Assembly (NCBI GenBank): GCA_023717525.1
Contig: JAMQPK010000081.1
Coordinates: 1 to 34,163 of the forward strand
Direction: 5' to 3'
From: Vicinamibacterales bacterium
GTDB lineage: Bacteria > Acidobacteriota > Vicinamibacteria > Vicinamibacterales > JAMQPK01
Length of the DNA: 34,163 nt
The translations under genes were made by a program, and so were the position numbers. Below are positions 1 to 8,211 of the stretch, piece by piece. Under the pieces are notes generated by a model. That model saw only the letters and a list, made by a program, of their open reading frames with translations. It did not search any database and was not told the origin of the DNA. Position 1 is the stretch's first letter; each line of letters begins with the position of its first letter.

Positions 1-94
1 TCGGGTGCACGAGTTGCGACAGAAGCAGCGTCACGAGCGCGAAGCCGATCGCGACGAGCAGGAAGATGAAGATGGGAATGTACGAGTTGAGCAT
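1..94 (-). CDS. nuoA: NADH-quinone oxidoreductase subunit A, N-terminal part (cut by window edge)
   Basis: Reverse-strand translation from the ATG at 94-92 begins MLNSYIPIFIFLLVAIGFAL and continues as an unbroken hydrophobic helix to the window edge, 31 residues in all. Subunit A of bacterial complex I starts this way: a short polar lead, then its first transmembrane helix. NuoA is a small inner-membrane subunit of the proton-pumping NADH dehydrogenase, and it is normally the first gene of the nuo operon. That fits its place here just downstream of a good reverse-strand promoter (129-158). There is no clear ribosome binding site before the ATG. The identification rests on only 31 residues, so other small membrane proteins are not fully excluded. 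Confidence 0.7.
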   Translation of the reverse strand, partial: MLNSYIPIFIFLLVAIGFALVTLLLSQLVHP

Positions 95-122
95 GTCGTC
101 GGAAGCCCGGGACAGTGGGAAA

Positions 123-141
123 CGCGTGTTTATAACACGCG
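123..141. promoter_or_regulatory. 19-base perfect palindrome over the nuoA -10 box (candidate operator)
   Basis: CGCGTGTT at 123-130 and its exact reverse complement AACACGCG at 134-141 flank a central TAT. Arms this short and perfect around a -10 element look like the binding site of a dimeric repressor. The site sits in the divergent gap between nuoA and the haem operon. No regulator gene in the window can be assigned to it. Confidence 0.5.
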
Positions 142-158
142 GATGAAGAGAGCGTCAA
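129..158 (-). promoter_or_regulatory. Sigma-70-type promoter for nuoA
   Basis: Read on the reverse strand, TTGACG (158-153) is followed after 18 bases by TATAAA (134-129). Transcription would start near 122, giving a leader of about 28 bases before the nuoA ATG at 94. The -10 box lies inside the 19-base palindrome at 123-141, so a protein bound there would block this promoter. Confidence 0.6.
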
Positions 159-195
159 GAAACGCAAACCTAAGATCTACAAGGGTTTTCCTCGC

Positions 196-225
196 TTGAC
201 GGCCTGATCAGCCGCCACCTATACT
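196..225 (+). promoter_or_regulatory. Sigma-70-type promoter for the VWFA-haem operon
   Basis: TTGACG (196-201) and TATACT (220-225) are 18 bases apart. The predicted start near 232 leaves only about 10 bases before the ATG at 242, so the mRNA leader would be very short and has no real Shine-Dalgarno sequence. Confidence 0.6.
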
Positions 226-241
226 GGCTCTGAAAGCCCCT

Positions 242-1198
242 ATGAAAGTCCGCCTGCGGTTTCTGACTCCGTTGGCCGCAGTCATTGCGGTTCCTTTACT
301 GATACACGCGCAACAGCCTGCACCGGCCGAACCCCCGCCACCCAAGGCCGGCCAGCCATCGTTCCGGACGGCCGTCGACGTCGTCTCGATGAACGTCACC
401 GTCACGGACAGCACGAATCACTACGTCACGGATTTGACGGAGAACGATTTTGAAATTTTTGAGGACGGCGTCAAGCAGGACCTGACCCTTTTCAACCGCA
501 GCAACCTCCCCGTGGCGCTATCGCTGCTAATCGACACCAGCTCAAGCATGGAAGACCGGATGGCGACGGCGCAGGACGCCGCGATCGGTTTCGTTCGAAA
601 GCTGCGGCCAACTGACCTCGGCGAGGTCATTGGCTTCGACAGCCGGGCGGAAGTGCTGCAGAAGTTCACGAACAGCCCCGCCGAGCTCGAGCTGGCGATT
701 CGGAAGACGGTCGCCGGCGGATCAACGTCGCTGAACAACGCCCTCTACATCTCGCTGAAGGGTTTGAAGAAGGTTCCGACGAAAAGCGAGGACGAGGTCC
801 GCCGCCAGGCGATCGTCCTGCTCTCGGATGGCGAAGATACGTCGAGCCTCGTGTCCTTCGATGACGTGCTGGACCTCGCTCGACGATCGGAGACGGCAGT
901 GTATGCAATCGGCCTGATGTCGAATGAGCCGAGCCAGTCGCGAGGATTCCGCGAGGCCACCTACGCGCTGCGCCAGCTCACCACCGATACCGGTGGCCGG
1001 GCGTTCTTCCCCTCCGACATCAAGAGCCTCGCCTCGGTGTACGGGCAGATTTACGACGAGCTGTCGAGCCAGTACACCATCGGCTACACCTCGAAGAATC
1101 CCAGGCGTGATGGCGCGTGGCGCCGCCTGGTCGTCCGTGTGGGCCGGCCGAGCGTGCAGGCGCGAACCAAGCAGGGTTACTTCGCGCCAGTCCGGTAG
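242..1198 (+). CDS. VWFA-related acidobacterial domain protein, secreted
   Basis: The 318-residue protein opens with a signal peptide (residues 1-23, basic then hydrophobic, ending near IHAQ) and a proline-rich linker. A beta-rich segment of about 55 residues follows, containing VTDLTENDFEIFEDGV, a phrase typical of the VWFA-related acidobacterial family (TIGR03436). A von Willebrand A domain follows at roughly 90-290. The metal-ion-dependent adhesion site is visible: DTSSS at 98-102, a conserved threonine near 162 (GGSTSL) and SDGED at 195-199. Such proteins are extracytoplasmic, and their partners are mostly unknown. It is the first gene of the operon: its TAG at 1196-1198 directly abuts the ATG of hemX at 1199, so the two are surely co-transcribed. 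Why a VWA protein heads a haem operon is not clear from sequence; it may simply use the same promoter. Confidence 0.9.
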   Translation: MKVRLRFLTPLAAVIAVPLLIHAQQPAPAEPPPPKAGQPSFRTAVDVVSMNVTVTDSTNHYVTDLTENDFEIFEDGVKQDLTLFNRSNLPVALSLLIDTSSSMEDRMATAQDAAIGFVRKLRPTDLGEVIGFDSRAEVLQKFTNSPAELELAIRKTVAGGSTSLNNALYISLKGLKKVPTKSEDEVRRQAIVLLSDGEDTSSLVSFDDVLDLARRSETAVYAIGLMSNEPSQSRGFREATYALRQLTTDTGGRAFFPSDIKSLASVYGQIYDELSSQYTIGYTSKNPRRDGAWRRLVVRVGRPSVQARTKQGYFAPVR

Positions 1199-2017
1199 AT
1201 GAACACCGTTCCTCTCATCCTTTACGTCGTGGCGGGTGTCGCATACGCCGTGCAGTTCACCCGCCGCAGCCTCAGCGCCAGCCGCGTCGCCAGCACTCTG
1301 CTGATTCTCGCCGCGTTCGCGCACACCTTCATCATCGGCATGGAGACGATGAGAGCCGGCCATGTGCCGTTTGCCAGCACGACGTCGGCCATTTCGACGT
1401 TTGTCTGGCTGTTGGCGCTGTCTTACCTGTACATCGAGCTCACGACGGCTGAACGCTCCATGGGTGTGTTCATCCTGCCGCTGCTGGTTGCGCTCCAGGC
1501 GATCCCTGCCGCAAGGCCGATGCTCGAAGCACGGTCCCCGCTGCTCGAAAGTCCCTGGTTCGGCGTGCACGTCTCCTCCCTGCTCTTTGCGTATGCGAGC
1601 TTTGCGTTGGCGTGCATGTTGGGAGTGACGTACGTACTGCAGTTCAAGGAAATCAAGGCAAAGCATCTCGGGTTCTTCTACGCGCGGCTGCCGTCATTGA
1701 ACGTGCTCGACGAAATGAACCTGCGCGCCGTGAAGATCGGCTGGCTCTTCCTGACGGTCGGCTTGATCACTGGCGCGATCTGGGGATCGCAGATTCAGCC
1801 GTCGGGAGACCCGCGCATGCAATCGATGTCACTCGGCGATCCGAAGATCTTCGTGGCCGTGGTCTGCTGGGCGCTCTATTCGTTCGAGATCTACGCACAA
1901 CGCGCCATCGGCTGGCGCGGAAGGCGTGCCGCCTGGCTGTCGGCCGTCGGCTTCGGCATCGTGTTGTTGAATTTCGTGCCCGTCAGCTACTTTTTCACGA
2001 CGAGCCACAACTTTTAA
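1199..2017 (+). CDS. hemX: HemX/CcsA-type cytochrome c assembly membrane protein
   Basis: This 272-residue protein has about eight hydrophobic segments and belongs to the CcsA/CcmC/HemX superfamily. Visible family features are LPSLNVLDEMNLRAVKIGW, the GAIWG segment and DPKIFVAVVCWALY near the C-terminal third, which together resemble the tryptophan-rich haem-handling region. Histidines in hydrophobic segments (WFGVHVSS near 130) could be haem ligands. In several lineages a gene of this type sits directly before hemA and is named hemX; it affects GtrR (HemA) levels or haem handling. Here its stop overlaps the hemA start as TAATG, which supports that name. It could instead be a true CcsA for cytochrome c maturation, which would also suit the c-type cytochromes at 8208-10093. 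Confidence 0.8.
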   Translation: MNTVPLILYVVAGVAYAVQFTRRSLSASRVASTLLILAAFAHTFIIGMETMRAGHVPFASTTSAISTFVWLLALSYLYIELTTAERSMGVFILPLLVALQAIPAARPMLEARSPLLESPWFGVHVSSLLFAYASFALACMLGVTYVLQFKEIKAKHLGFFYARLPSLNVLDEMNLRAVKIGWLFLTVGLITGAIWGSQIQPSGDPRMQSMSLGDPKIFVAVVCWALYSFEIYAQRAIGWRGRRAAWLSAVGFGIVLLNFVPVSYFFTTSHNF

Positions 2018-3321
2018 TGCAGCTACTGCTCGTAGGCGTAAGCCATCGCACGGCGCCCGTCGAATTGCGCGAGCGGCTCGACTTCTCCGCTCGTGGTGTC
2101 GATCGCGCCCTCGTCGCCCTGGCTGGTGCGCCGGCGCATCACGAGGCAGCCATTGTCTCCACGTGCAACCGTGTGGAGTTGTACGTCGCGTGCGACGATG
2201 CGGCGCCCGCGCAAGTGGCGGTTCATCACTTTCTCTCCGACTTCCACGGCATCCCGGGCGATCAACTCGCCCCCCATCTTTACGCCAAGGTCGGTCCGGA
2301 CGCGGCTCAACACTTGTTCCGCGTCGCCGCCGGGCTCGACTCGCTCGTCATGGGCGAGCCGCAGGTGCTCGGACAGGTAAAAGACGCCTTCAGCCTGGCG
2401 TCGCAGCTGGGCTGCACTGGCCCGCTCCTGAACAAGCTCTTCCACTCGGCGTTTACGACCGGGAAGCGCGTGCGGTCGGAGACAACGCTGTCGGCCGGCG
2501 CGGTCTCGGTCAGCTATGCGGCGGTCGCCCTTGCGAAAAAGATTTTCGGCAACCTGAAGGGCCGCACGGTGCTGGTGCTCGGCGCCGGCGAGATGGGGAA
2601 ACTGACCGCCATTCACATGAAGTCGCAGGGCATCGGCCGGTTGATCATCACGAGCCGCACTGCGGCACACGCCGCCGCGCTGGCGCAGACGATCGAGGGC
2701 ACCGCCATGCCGTGGGAATCGTTGAGCGAGAGCCTCGCGGAAGCCGACATCTTGATCACGGCGACCGGATCCACGGTGCCGATCGTGTCACGAACGATGA
2801 TCGAGCAAATCATGAAGGCAGGGAGGCAACGGCCCCTGTTCATCATCGACATCGCCGTCCCTCGCGATGTGGAGGCGAGCGCCGGCGATCTCGAGCAGGT
2901 CTTTCTGTACAACATCGACGACCTGCAAGCCGTCGTCCAGGAGAATCTCTCGAAGCGCGGGACCGAAGCGTCGCAGGCCGAGACCATCGTCGTGGAGGAG
3001 GTCGACCGGTTCATCGGATGGCTGAACTCGCGAGGAGCGGTGCCGACGGTCGTTGCGTTGCGCCAGCGGTTCGAGGGGATTCGCCAGGCCGAGATGCGGC
3101 GGCTGGAGCCGAAGCTCGCCGGTCTTCCGCCGGAGGCGCGTGCCCGTGTTGACGAAATCACTCGCCTGATCGTCGAGAAGCTGCTGATCAACCCAACCGA
3201 ACAGCTGAAGGCAATCTCGGACGCAGACACCGTTGCAGCCTACAGTGACGCCCTGAACCGGCTCTTCGGCCTGACGGCGGAAGATGCAAGCGAGGAATCC
3301 ACGCTGACGGGCCGCCGGTGA
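2017..3321 (+). CDS. hemA: Glutamyl-tRNA reductase
   Basis: It reduces glutamyl-tRNA to glutamate-1-semialdehyde with NADPH, the first committed step of C5-pathway tetrapyrrole synthesis in the cytoplasm. From the ATG at 2017 the protein is 434 residues, normal for the family. The N-terminal GVSHRTAPVELRE motif (7-20) and the catalytic cysteine Cys50 in STCNRVELY are present. A Rossmann site LGAGEMG (188-194) and a C-terminal dimerisation helix region follow. The open frame extends back to 1612, but that part is antisense-like sequence inside hemX. The start at 2017 matches the family N-terminus and overlaps the hemX stop (TAATG). Its own stop overlaps the hemC GTG as GTGA, so translation is probably coupled through the operon. 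Confidence 0.97.
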   Translation: MQLLLVGVSHRTAPVELRERLDFSARGVDRALVALAGAPAHHEAAIVSTCNRVELYVACDDAAPAQVAVHHFLSDFHGIPGDQLAPHLYAKVGPDAAQHLFRVAAGLDSLVMGEPQVLGQVKDAFSLASQLGCTGPLLNKLFHSAFTTGKRVRSETTLSAGAVSVSYAAVALAKKIFGNLKGRTVLVLGAGEMGKLTAIHMKSQGIGRLIITSRTAAHAAALAQTIEGTAMPWESLSESLAEADILITATGSTVPIVSRTMIEQIMKAGRQRPLFIIDIAVPRDVEASAGDLEQVFLYNIDDLQAVVQENLSKRGTEASQAETIVVEEVDRFIGWLNSRGAVPTVVALRQRFEGIRQAEMRRLEPKLAGLPPEARARVDEITRLIVEKLLINPTEQLKAISDADTVAAYSDALNRLFGLTAEDASEESTLTGRR

Positions 3322-4256
3322 AAATCCTTCGCCTTGGTACCCGCGGCAGTCAGCTTGCCCTCTATCAGGCGCGGCTGGTCGCGAAGAAGATCAAGTCGGC
3401 GGGCGGCCCGGATTGCCAGATCGTCATCATCAGAACTTCCGGCGATCAGCTTCAGGAGCGGCCCCTGTCGGAGGTCGGCGGCAAGGGGCTCTTCGTCAAG
3501 GAAATTGAAGATGCCCTTCTCCGGGCTGACATCGATCTCGCCGTTCACAGCAGTAAAGACATGTCGGCCGTGCTGCCCGATGGACTCGACATCGGCGCGG
3601 TGCTTCGCCGCGTCGACCCGGCCGATGTCGCCGTCCTGCCTGCGGGAAAGCACAAGGGGCGAATCACCATCGAGGCGCTCGCGAAGACGGTCGGGAGAAG
3701 CGGGCGGATCGGGACCGGCAGCGCACGCCGCATCGCGCAACTCGCGCCGCTGTTTCCAGGAGCGGTGTTTCACAACGTTCGGGGAAACGTCGAGACGCGG
3801 CTTCGCAAACTCGACGCCGGCGAATACGATGTGCTGGTACTCGCGGCCGCGGGACTGCACCGGCTTGGCTACGGGTCGCGCATTTCGACGAGACTGCCCG
3901 TGAAGTCCTGCATCCCCTCACCGGGCCAGGGCATCATCGCGGTGGAAGTCCGCAGGAACGACAAAGGTGTGCGGAACGCGGTCAGGCGGATCAATGATGC
4001 TGACACGGCAGCGGCCCTCCAGGCCGAGCGGGCGCTCGTCGTCGCACTCGGTGGCGGGTGCCAGATGCCGCTCGGCGGACTGGCGACCCACGTCGGTACG
4101 GCGGCGCTGAAGCTTCAGGCGGTCGTGGCGTCGCCCGAGGGACACGGCGCGGTGCGCGCGTGGAAGGTGTTGCCGAAGACACAGGCGGCGCGACTCGGCC
4201 GCGACGTGGGAACCGCGTTGCTTGCGGCCGGCGCCGCGGACATCCTGAGAGCGTAA
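3318..4256 (+). CDS. hemC: Porphobilinogen deaminase (hydroxymethylbilane synthase)
   Basis: This enzyme joins four porphobilinogen molecules into hydroxymethylbilane. The 312-residue protein starts at a GTG overlapping the hemA stop. It shows RLGTRGSQLAL near the start and VGGKGLFVKEIEDALL (53-68). DLAVHSSKDM (73-82) and GTGSARR (133-139) follow. Cys248 in LGGGCQMPLGG is the attachment point for the dipyrromethane cofactor. All residues expected for an active enzyme appear to be in place. The stop TAA is followed immediately by the ATG of the next gene. Confidence 0.97.
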   Translation: MKILRLGTRGSQLALYQARLVAKKIKSAGGPDCQIVIIRTSGDQLQERPLSEVGGKGLFVKEIEDALLRADIDLAVHSSKDMSAVLPDGLDIGAVLRRVDPADVAVLPAGKHKGRITIEALAKTVGRSGRIGTGSARRIAQLAPLFPGAVFHNVRGNVETRLRKLDAGEYDVLVLAAAGLHRLGYGSRISTRLPVKSCIPSPGQGIIAVEVRRNDKGVRNAVRRINDADTAAALQAERALVVALGGGCQMPLGGLATHVGTAALKLQAVVASPEGHGAVRAWKVLPKTQAARLGRDVGTALLAAGAADILRA

Positions 4257-5783
4257 ATGCGACGACCCAGCGTCTATATCATCGGCACAGGCCCGGGCGA
4301 CCCGGGACTGATCAGCGTCCGGGGACTGCGATATCTCTCGTCGGCCGACGTCGTCCTCTACGATCACCTGGTTCATCCACGGCTGCTCCGCTACGCACGC
4401 CAGGACGCCGAAAAGATCGACGTCGGCAGCGCGGCCCCGCAGCCGCTCGATCAGGAGGCCATTTCCTATCTCATCGTCGAGAAAGCTCGCGAAGGCAAGG
4501 TCGTTGCGCGCCTGAAGTGGGGTGACGCGTTCGTCTTCGATCGCGGCGGCGAGGAAGCGCTGTTCCTGCACGAGCAGGGAGTGGTCTTCGAGGTCGTGCC
4601 GGGAATTCCGGCGGCTATCGGAACTCCCGGATACGCCGGTGTGCCCATCACCTATCCGGGTGGCGGGGATACGGTGACGTTTGTCCGCGGCCATGAAGAT
4701 GAAAGCGTGACAGCGCCGCCCATCGACTGGCGAGCTCTCGCGAACCTTGGCGGAACGGTGGTGTGCTATGCGGGCCCGCGGCAGCTGCCGGACATGCTGA
4801 AGGCCCTTCTCGCGCATGGATTCGCGAAGGACGAATCGGCAGCGGTCGTGTACGACGGCACGCTGCCATCTCAGCACACGCTGGACGGCACACTGGAAGA
4901 GCTCGCCGGAAGCAAGAGCCTGCTGCCGAAACCGGCGATTCTCGTCGTGGGCCGCGTCGCCGCCCTGCGGCAACACCTTCGGTGGTTCGACGAACGGCCG
5001 CTCTTCGGCAAGCGCGTCGTGGTGACGCGTTCGCGCGAGCAGGCTGGCGAGCTTGTGGATCTGCTGGAGTCGCTCGGCGCAGAAACGATTGGGGCGCCGA
5101 TGATTCGGATCATCCCGCCCGACGACTACGGCCCGCTCGACGGGGCTGTCGCCGACGCTGGCAGATACGACTGGATTGTGTTCACCAGCGCGAACGGCGC
5201 CGACGCGTTCATGCGACGGCTGAATGCCGGCGACGGCGACGTTCGCAATCTGAAGGGCGTGAAACTCGTTGCCATCGGACCGGCCACGGCCGAGCATCTC
5301 GCATTTCACGGGTTGAAGGTCGACCTCACGCCGGACGAATCGCGCGCAGAAGCCATCGTGCAGGCGCTCCGCGACCTCGGTGAAGTCAAGGGCAAGAAGT
5401 TTCTTCTGCCACGCGCAGATATCGCACGTGAAGTGCTCGCCGACGAACTGCGCAAGGCAGGAGCGGAGGTCACCGAAGTCACCGCCTACCGGACGGTGCT
5501 GGCCGAGATCTCAAGCGAGGGCGAGCCCGACATCTATCGGATGCTTCTCGACAAGCGCATCGACGTCGTCACCTTCACCAGCGCGTCCACCGTGAAGAAC
5601 TTCATCCAGGTCTTCGGCGCCGAGCAGGCACCCGACCTGTTGCGTTCGACTGCCGTGGCGTCGATCGGCCCGGTGACGGCCGGGGCTGCGGAACAATACG
5701 GCATCAAGACCAGCATTATGCCGAAGGAGTACACGGTGGTCTCGCTCGTGGAGGCCATCGTCGAGCACTTCAAGAAGGGATAA
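4257..5783 (+). CDS. cobA-hemD: Fusion of uroporphyrinogen-III C-methyltransferase (SUMT) and uroporphyrinogen-III synthase
   Basis: This is a two-domain protein of 508 residues. Residues 1-245 are a tetrapyrrole methylase domain: GTGPGDPGL at 10-18, RGGEEALFL at 97-105, [19 protein letters not shown] at 114-132. Residues 250-508 are a HemD domain: [46 protein letters not shown]. HemD closes hydroxymethylbilane to uroporphyrinogen III, and SUMT methylates that at C2 and C7 towards sirohaem and cobalamin. The HemD half looks standard. The SUMT half departs from family consensus at several places: [15 protein letters not shown] instead of [27 protein letters not shown] where VGKRxGxHxxxQ is usual, and GIPAA for GVTSA. 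The fusion sits between hemC and hemB, as expected for an operon ending in uroporphyrinogen III. Confidence 0.9.
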   Translation: MRRPSVYIIGTGPGDPGLISVRGLRYLSSADVVLYDHLVHPRLLRYARQDAEKIDVGSAAPQPLDQEAISYLIVEKAREGKVVARLKWGDAFVFDRGGEEALFLHEQGVVFEVVPGIPAAIGTPGYAGVPITYPGGGDTVTFVRGHEDESVTAPPIDWRALANLGGTVVCYAGPRQLPDMLKALLAHGFAKDESAAVVYDGTLPSQHTLDGTLEELAGSKSLLPKPAILVVGRVAALRQHLRWFDERPLFGKRVVVTRSREQAGELVDLLESLGAETIGAPMIRIIPPDDYGPLDGAVADAGRYDWIVFTSANGADAFMRRLNAGDGDVRNLKGVKLVAIGPATAEHLAFHGLKVDLTPDESRAEAIVQALRDLGEVKGKKFLLPRADIAREVLADELRKAGAEVTEVTAYRTVLAEISSEGEPDIYRMLLDKRIDVVTFTSASTVKNFIQVFGAEQAPDLLRSTAVASIGPVTAGAAEQYGIKTSIMPKEYTVVSLVEAIVEHFKKG

Positions 5784-5793
5784 AATATTCCCT

Positions 5794-6789
5794 ATGAATC
5801 CAGTACAAGCGGCGCACACGATCGAGCTGGTCCGCCGCGCCAGGCGGCTTCGCCGCTCGCCAGGCATTCGCAGCCTTGTGCGCGAGACGCGGCTATCGGC
5901 CGAGCAGTTTCTGTATCCGCTGTTTGTCTGCCCTGGGAAAGGCGTCCGGCGAGAAGTGCCGTCCATGCCGGGCGTGTATCAGCTGTCGGTGGATGAAGCG
6001 GTTCGAGAGGTCGAAGCCGCCCGAGCCGACGGGGTTCCCGGTGTCCTGCTGTTTGGCTTGCCCGAACACAAAGATGAGATGGGATCGGGAGCCTACGACG
6101 CCGAGGCGCCTGTGCAGGCTGCTATCCGTTCCATCAAACGCGCCTCTCCCGACACGGTAGTCGTCACCGACGTTTGCCTCTGCGAGTACACATCACACGG
6201 ACACTGCGGCGTGCTGGTCGATCGTGATGTTGCGAACGACGCCACCGTCGAGCAGCTCGTGCGCACGGCGGTGTCGCACGCCAACGCGGGAGCGGACATC
6301 GTCGCTCCGTCGGACATGATGGACGGCCGCGTCGGCGCGATCCGGAAGGCACTCGACGAACGCGGCTTCGAAGGTATCGCCATCATGTCGTACGCCGCCA
6401 AGTACTGCTCGGCGTTCTACGGCCCCTTTCGAGAGGCCGCAGATTCGGCACCTGCGTTCGGCGATCGGCGCACGCATCAGATGGATCCGGCGAACGCCGA
6501 CGAAGCGCTCCGCGAAGTCGAGCAGGACATCGAGGAAGGCGCCGATATCGTGATGGTGAAACCGGCCATGCCGTACCTCGACGTCATCAGGCGTGTGAAG
6601 GATACGTTCGGCTACCCCACTGCCGCCTATCAGGTCAGCGGGGAGTACTCGATGATGAAAGCGGCTGCCGCCAGGGGCTGGCTCGACGAACCGCGCGCGA
6701 TGATGGAGTCGCTGACGGCAATTTCTCGCGCCGGCGCGGACATCATCATCACGTACTACGCTCGCGAAGCTGCGCGGGCGCTCAAATAG
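5794..6789 (+). CDS. hemB: Delta-aminolevulinic acid dehydratase (porphobilinogen synthase)
   Basis: It condenses two 5-aminolevulinate molecules to porphobilinogen. The 331-residue protein has the two active-site lysines: Lys203 in [16 protein letters not shown] and Schiff-base Lys256 in [10 protein letters not shown]. The metal site [14 protein letters not shown] carries Cys128, Cys130 and Cys138, the zinc-dependent type; magnesium-type enzymes have aspartate here. AAGAAGGGA at 5772-5780 in the end of the upstream gene may serve as ribosome binding site, though the spacing to the ATG at 5794 is long. The gene order C-D-B-L differs from biochemical order but keeps the pathway in one unit. 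The last base of its stop codon is the first base of repeat A. Confidence 0.97.
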   Translation: MNPVQAAHTIELVRRARRLRRSPGIRSLVRETRLSAEQFLYPLFVCPGKGVRREVPSMPGVYQLSVDEAVREVEAARADGVPGVLLFGLPEHKDEMGSGAYDAEAPVQAAIRSIKRASPDTVVVTDVCLCEYTSHGHCGVLVDRDVANDATVEQLVRTAVSHANAGADIVAPSDMMDGRVGAIRKALDERGFEGIAIMSYAAKYCSAFYGPFREAADSAPAFGDRRTHQMDPANADEALREVEQDIEEGADIVMVKPAMPYLDVIRRVKDTFGYPTAAYQVSGEYSMMKAAAARGWLDEPRAMMESLTAISRAGADIIITYYAREAARALK

Positions 6790-6930
6790 GTCCTTGGTCC
6801 CTGGTCCTTCGTCCTTGGTCCTTAGTCGTGGGTCTGCACTAAAGCAAGCAACCGACGATCAAGACCAACGACTGAGACCAACGACCAACGACTTGGACCA
6901 ATGACCAACGACCGACGGCCAACGACTACC
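6789..6930. repeat. Short-phrase repeat, family A (heptamer units, partly inverted)
   Basis: The left part (6789-6833) is made of units such as GGTCCTT, GGTCCCT and GTCCTT. The right part (6863-6930) is made of GACCAAC, GACTGA, GACCAAT, GACCGAC and similar. A 12-base stretch at 6789-6800 can pair with 6895-6906 with one mismatch. The left end touches the hemB stop codon. The right part contains the hemL start codon and its first ten codons. There is no recognisable promoter or terminator U-tract within it. Confidence 0.85.
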
Positions 6931-8211
6931 AAATCCGAGAAGTTGTTCGCGCGCGCCGAGCGGATCCTGCCTGGCGGCGTCGACAGCCCTGTACGCGCGT
7001 TCAAGGCGGTCGGGGGCACTCCGCGGTTCATCCAGCGCGCATCGGGAGCACACATCACCGACATCGACGGGCGCACGTACGTCGACTACGTGATGTCGTG
7101 GGGACCGCTGATCCACGGGCACGCTGCACCGGGCCTGGTGAAGGCGCTCAACGCTGCGGCTCGCCGCGGCACGAGCTTCGGCGCGCCGACGGACCTGGAG
7201 GTGGAACTCGGCGAGCGCGTCCGGCGCCTCATGCCCGCGATCGAGAGGATCCGGTTCGTGAACTCCGGTACCGAAGCGACGATGAGCGCCGTTCGCGTGG
7301 CGCGCGCGGCGACGCGTCGTGAAAAGATCATCAAGTTCGAGGGCTGCTATCACGGACATGCCGATCAGTTCCTCGTGCAGGCCGGCTCCGGCCTGACGAC
7401 GCTCGGAGTGCCGACGAGCCCGGGCGTGACGAGGGCGGCTGCAGCCGACACGCTGCTCGCGGCGTTCAACGATCTCGCATCGTGCGAGCGGCTGTGTGAG
7501 GCATTCCCAGAGCAGATCGCGGCCCTTATCGTCGAACCCATCGTTGGCAATATGGGCGTCGTCCTTCCAGAACCGCAGTTCCTCGAGGGCCTGCGGGACC
7601 TCTGCACGCGTTATAACGTTCTGCTGATCTTCGATGAAGTCATCACCGGCTTCCGCGTGGGCTCTGGCGGCGCACAGGGCTGGAGCGGGGTCGTGCCCGA
7701 CCTGACCTGTCTCGGAAAGATCATCGGGGGCGGTCTTCCCGTTGGCGCGTATGGCGGCCGCGAAGACTTGATGCGGCTGGTGGCGCCATCCGGCCCCGTG
7801 TACCAGGCGGGTACGCTTTCGGGGAATCCACTGGCGATGACGGCGGGGCTTTGGAGCCTGGAGCGCCTCTCGAAGGGGCTTTACCGTCAGCTTTCAGAGC
7901 TGGGCGCGATACTGGCGGCCGGCTTGGCCGATGCGGCGCGCCGGGCCGGCGTGCCCCTTCAGGTGAACGGTATCGGCTCGGTGCTGACGCCGTTCTTCAC
8001 ATCGACTCCCGTCAAGAACTATCAGTCGGCGCTCCGGTGCGATACCGCGCGCTATGGCGCTTTCTTCAAAGCCATGCTCGCGCGGGGCATCTATCTCCCA
8101 CCCTCGCAGTTCGAAGCGTGGTTCCTTTCGGGCGCTCACACGAAACGTGATGTGGAGAAAACGATCAAGGCAGCCAGGGAAGCCATGGCGGAGATCTCAG
8201 TTTCACGTTAA
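6901..8211 (+). CDS. hemL: Glutamate-1-semialdehyde 2,1-aminomutase
   Basis: It converts the HemA product to 5-aminolevulinate using PLP or PMP. The protein is 436 residues from the ATG at 6901. Family features are SEKLFARAERILPGGVDSPV (12-31), NSGTEATMSAVR, FEGCYHGHAD, FDEVITGFR with Asp245, and the PLP lysine Lys273 in LGKIIGGGLPVGAYGG. The first ten codons (MTNDRRPTTT) are repeat-A sequence, and family-like sequence begins at about residue 10. No Shine-Dalgarno sequence precedes the ATG. A TTG at 6943 is the only other nearby in-frame start, but it would cut off residues that align with the family, so 6901 is preferred. The TAA stop at 8209-8211 interlocks with the stop of the convergent cytochrome gene (shared TTAA). 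Confidence 0.96.
   Translation: MTNDRRPTTTKSEKLFARAERILPGGVDSPVRAFKAVGGTPRFIQRASGAHITDIDGRTYVDYVMSWGPLIHGHAAPGLVKALNAAARRGTSFGAPTDLEVELGERVRRLMPAIERIRFVNSGTEATMSAVRVARAATRREKIIKFEGCYHGHADQFLVQAGSGLTTLGVPTSPGVTRAAAADTLLAAFNDLASCERLCEAFPEQIAALIVEPIVGNMGVVLPEPQFLEGLRDLCTRYNVLLIFDEVITGFRVGSGGAQGWSGVVPDLTCLGKIIGGGLPVGAYGGREDLMRLVAPSGPVYQAGTLSGNPLAMTAGLWSLERLSKGLYRQLSELGAILAAGLADAARRAGVPLQVNGIGSVLTPFFTSTPVKNYQSALRCDTARYGAFFKAMLARGIYLPPSQFEAWFLSGAHTKRDVEKTIKAAREAMAEISVSR

Noticed and set aside
5-199. Short plus-strand ORF at the window start
   Set aside because: It is charged, low-complexity sequence antisense to the clear nuoA start and runs through the promoter region.
1612-2016. N-terminal extension of HemA
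   Set aside because: This segment is the out-of-frame reading of hemX. The family N-terminus begins at the ATG at 2017.
3918-5309. Long minus-strand ORF of 463 codons under hemC and the SUMT/HemD gene
   Set aside because: It is a shadow frame caused by high GC. The plus-strand frames have full family motifs and the shadow has none.
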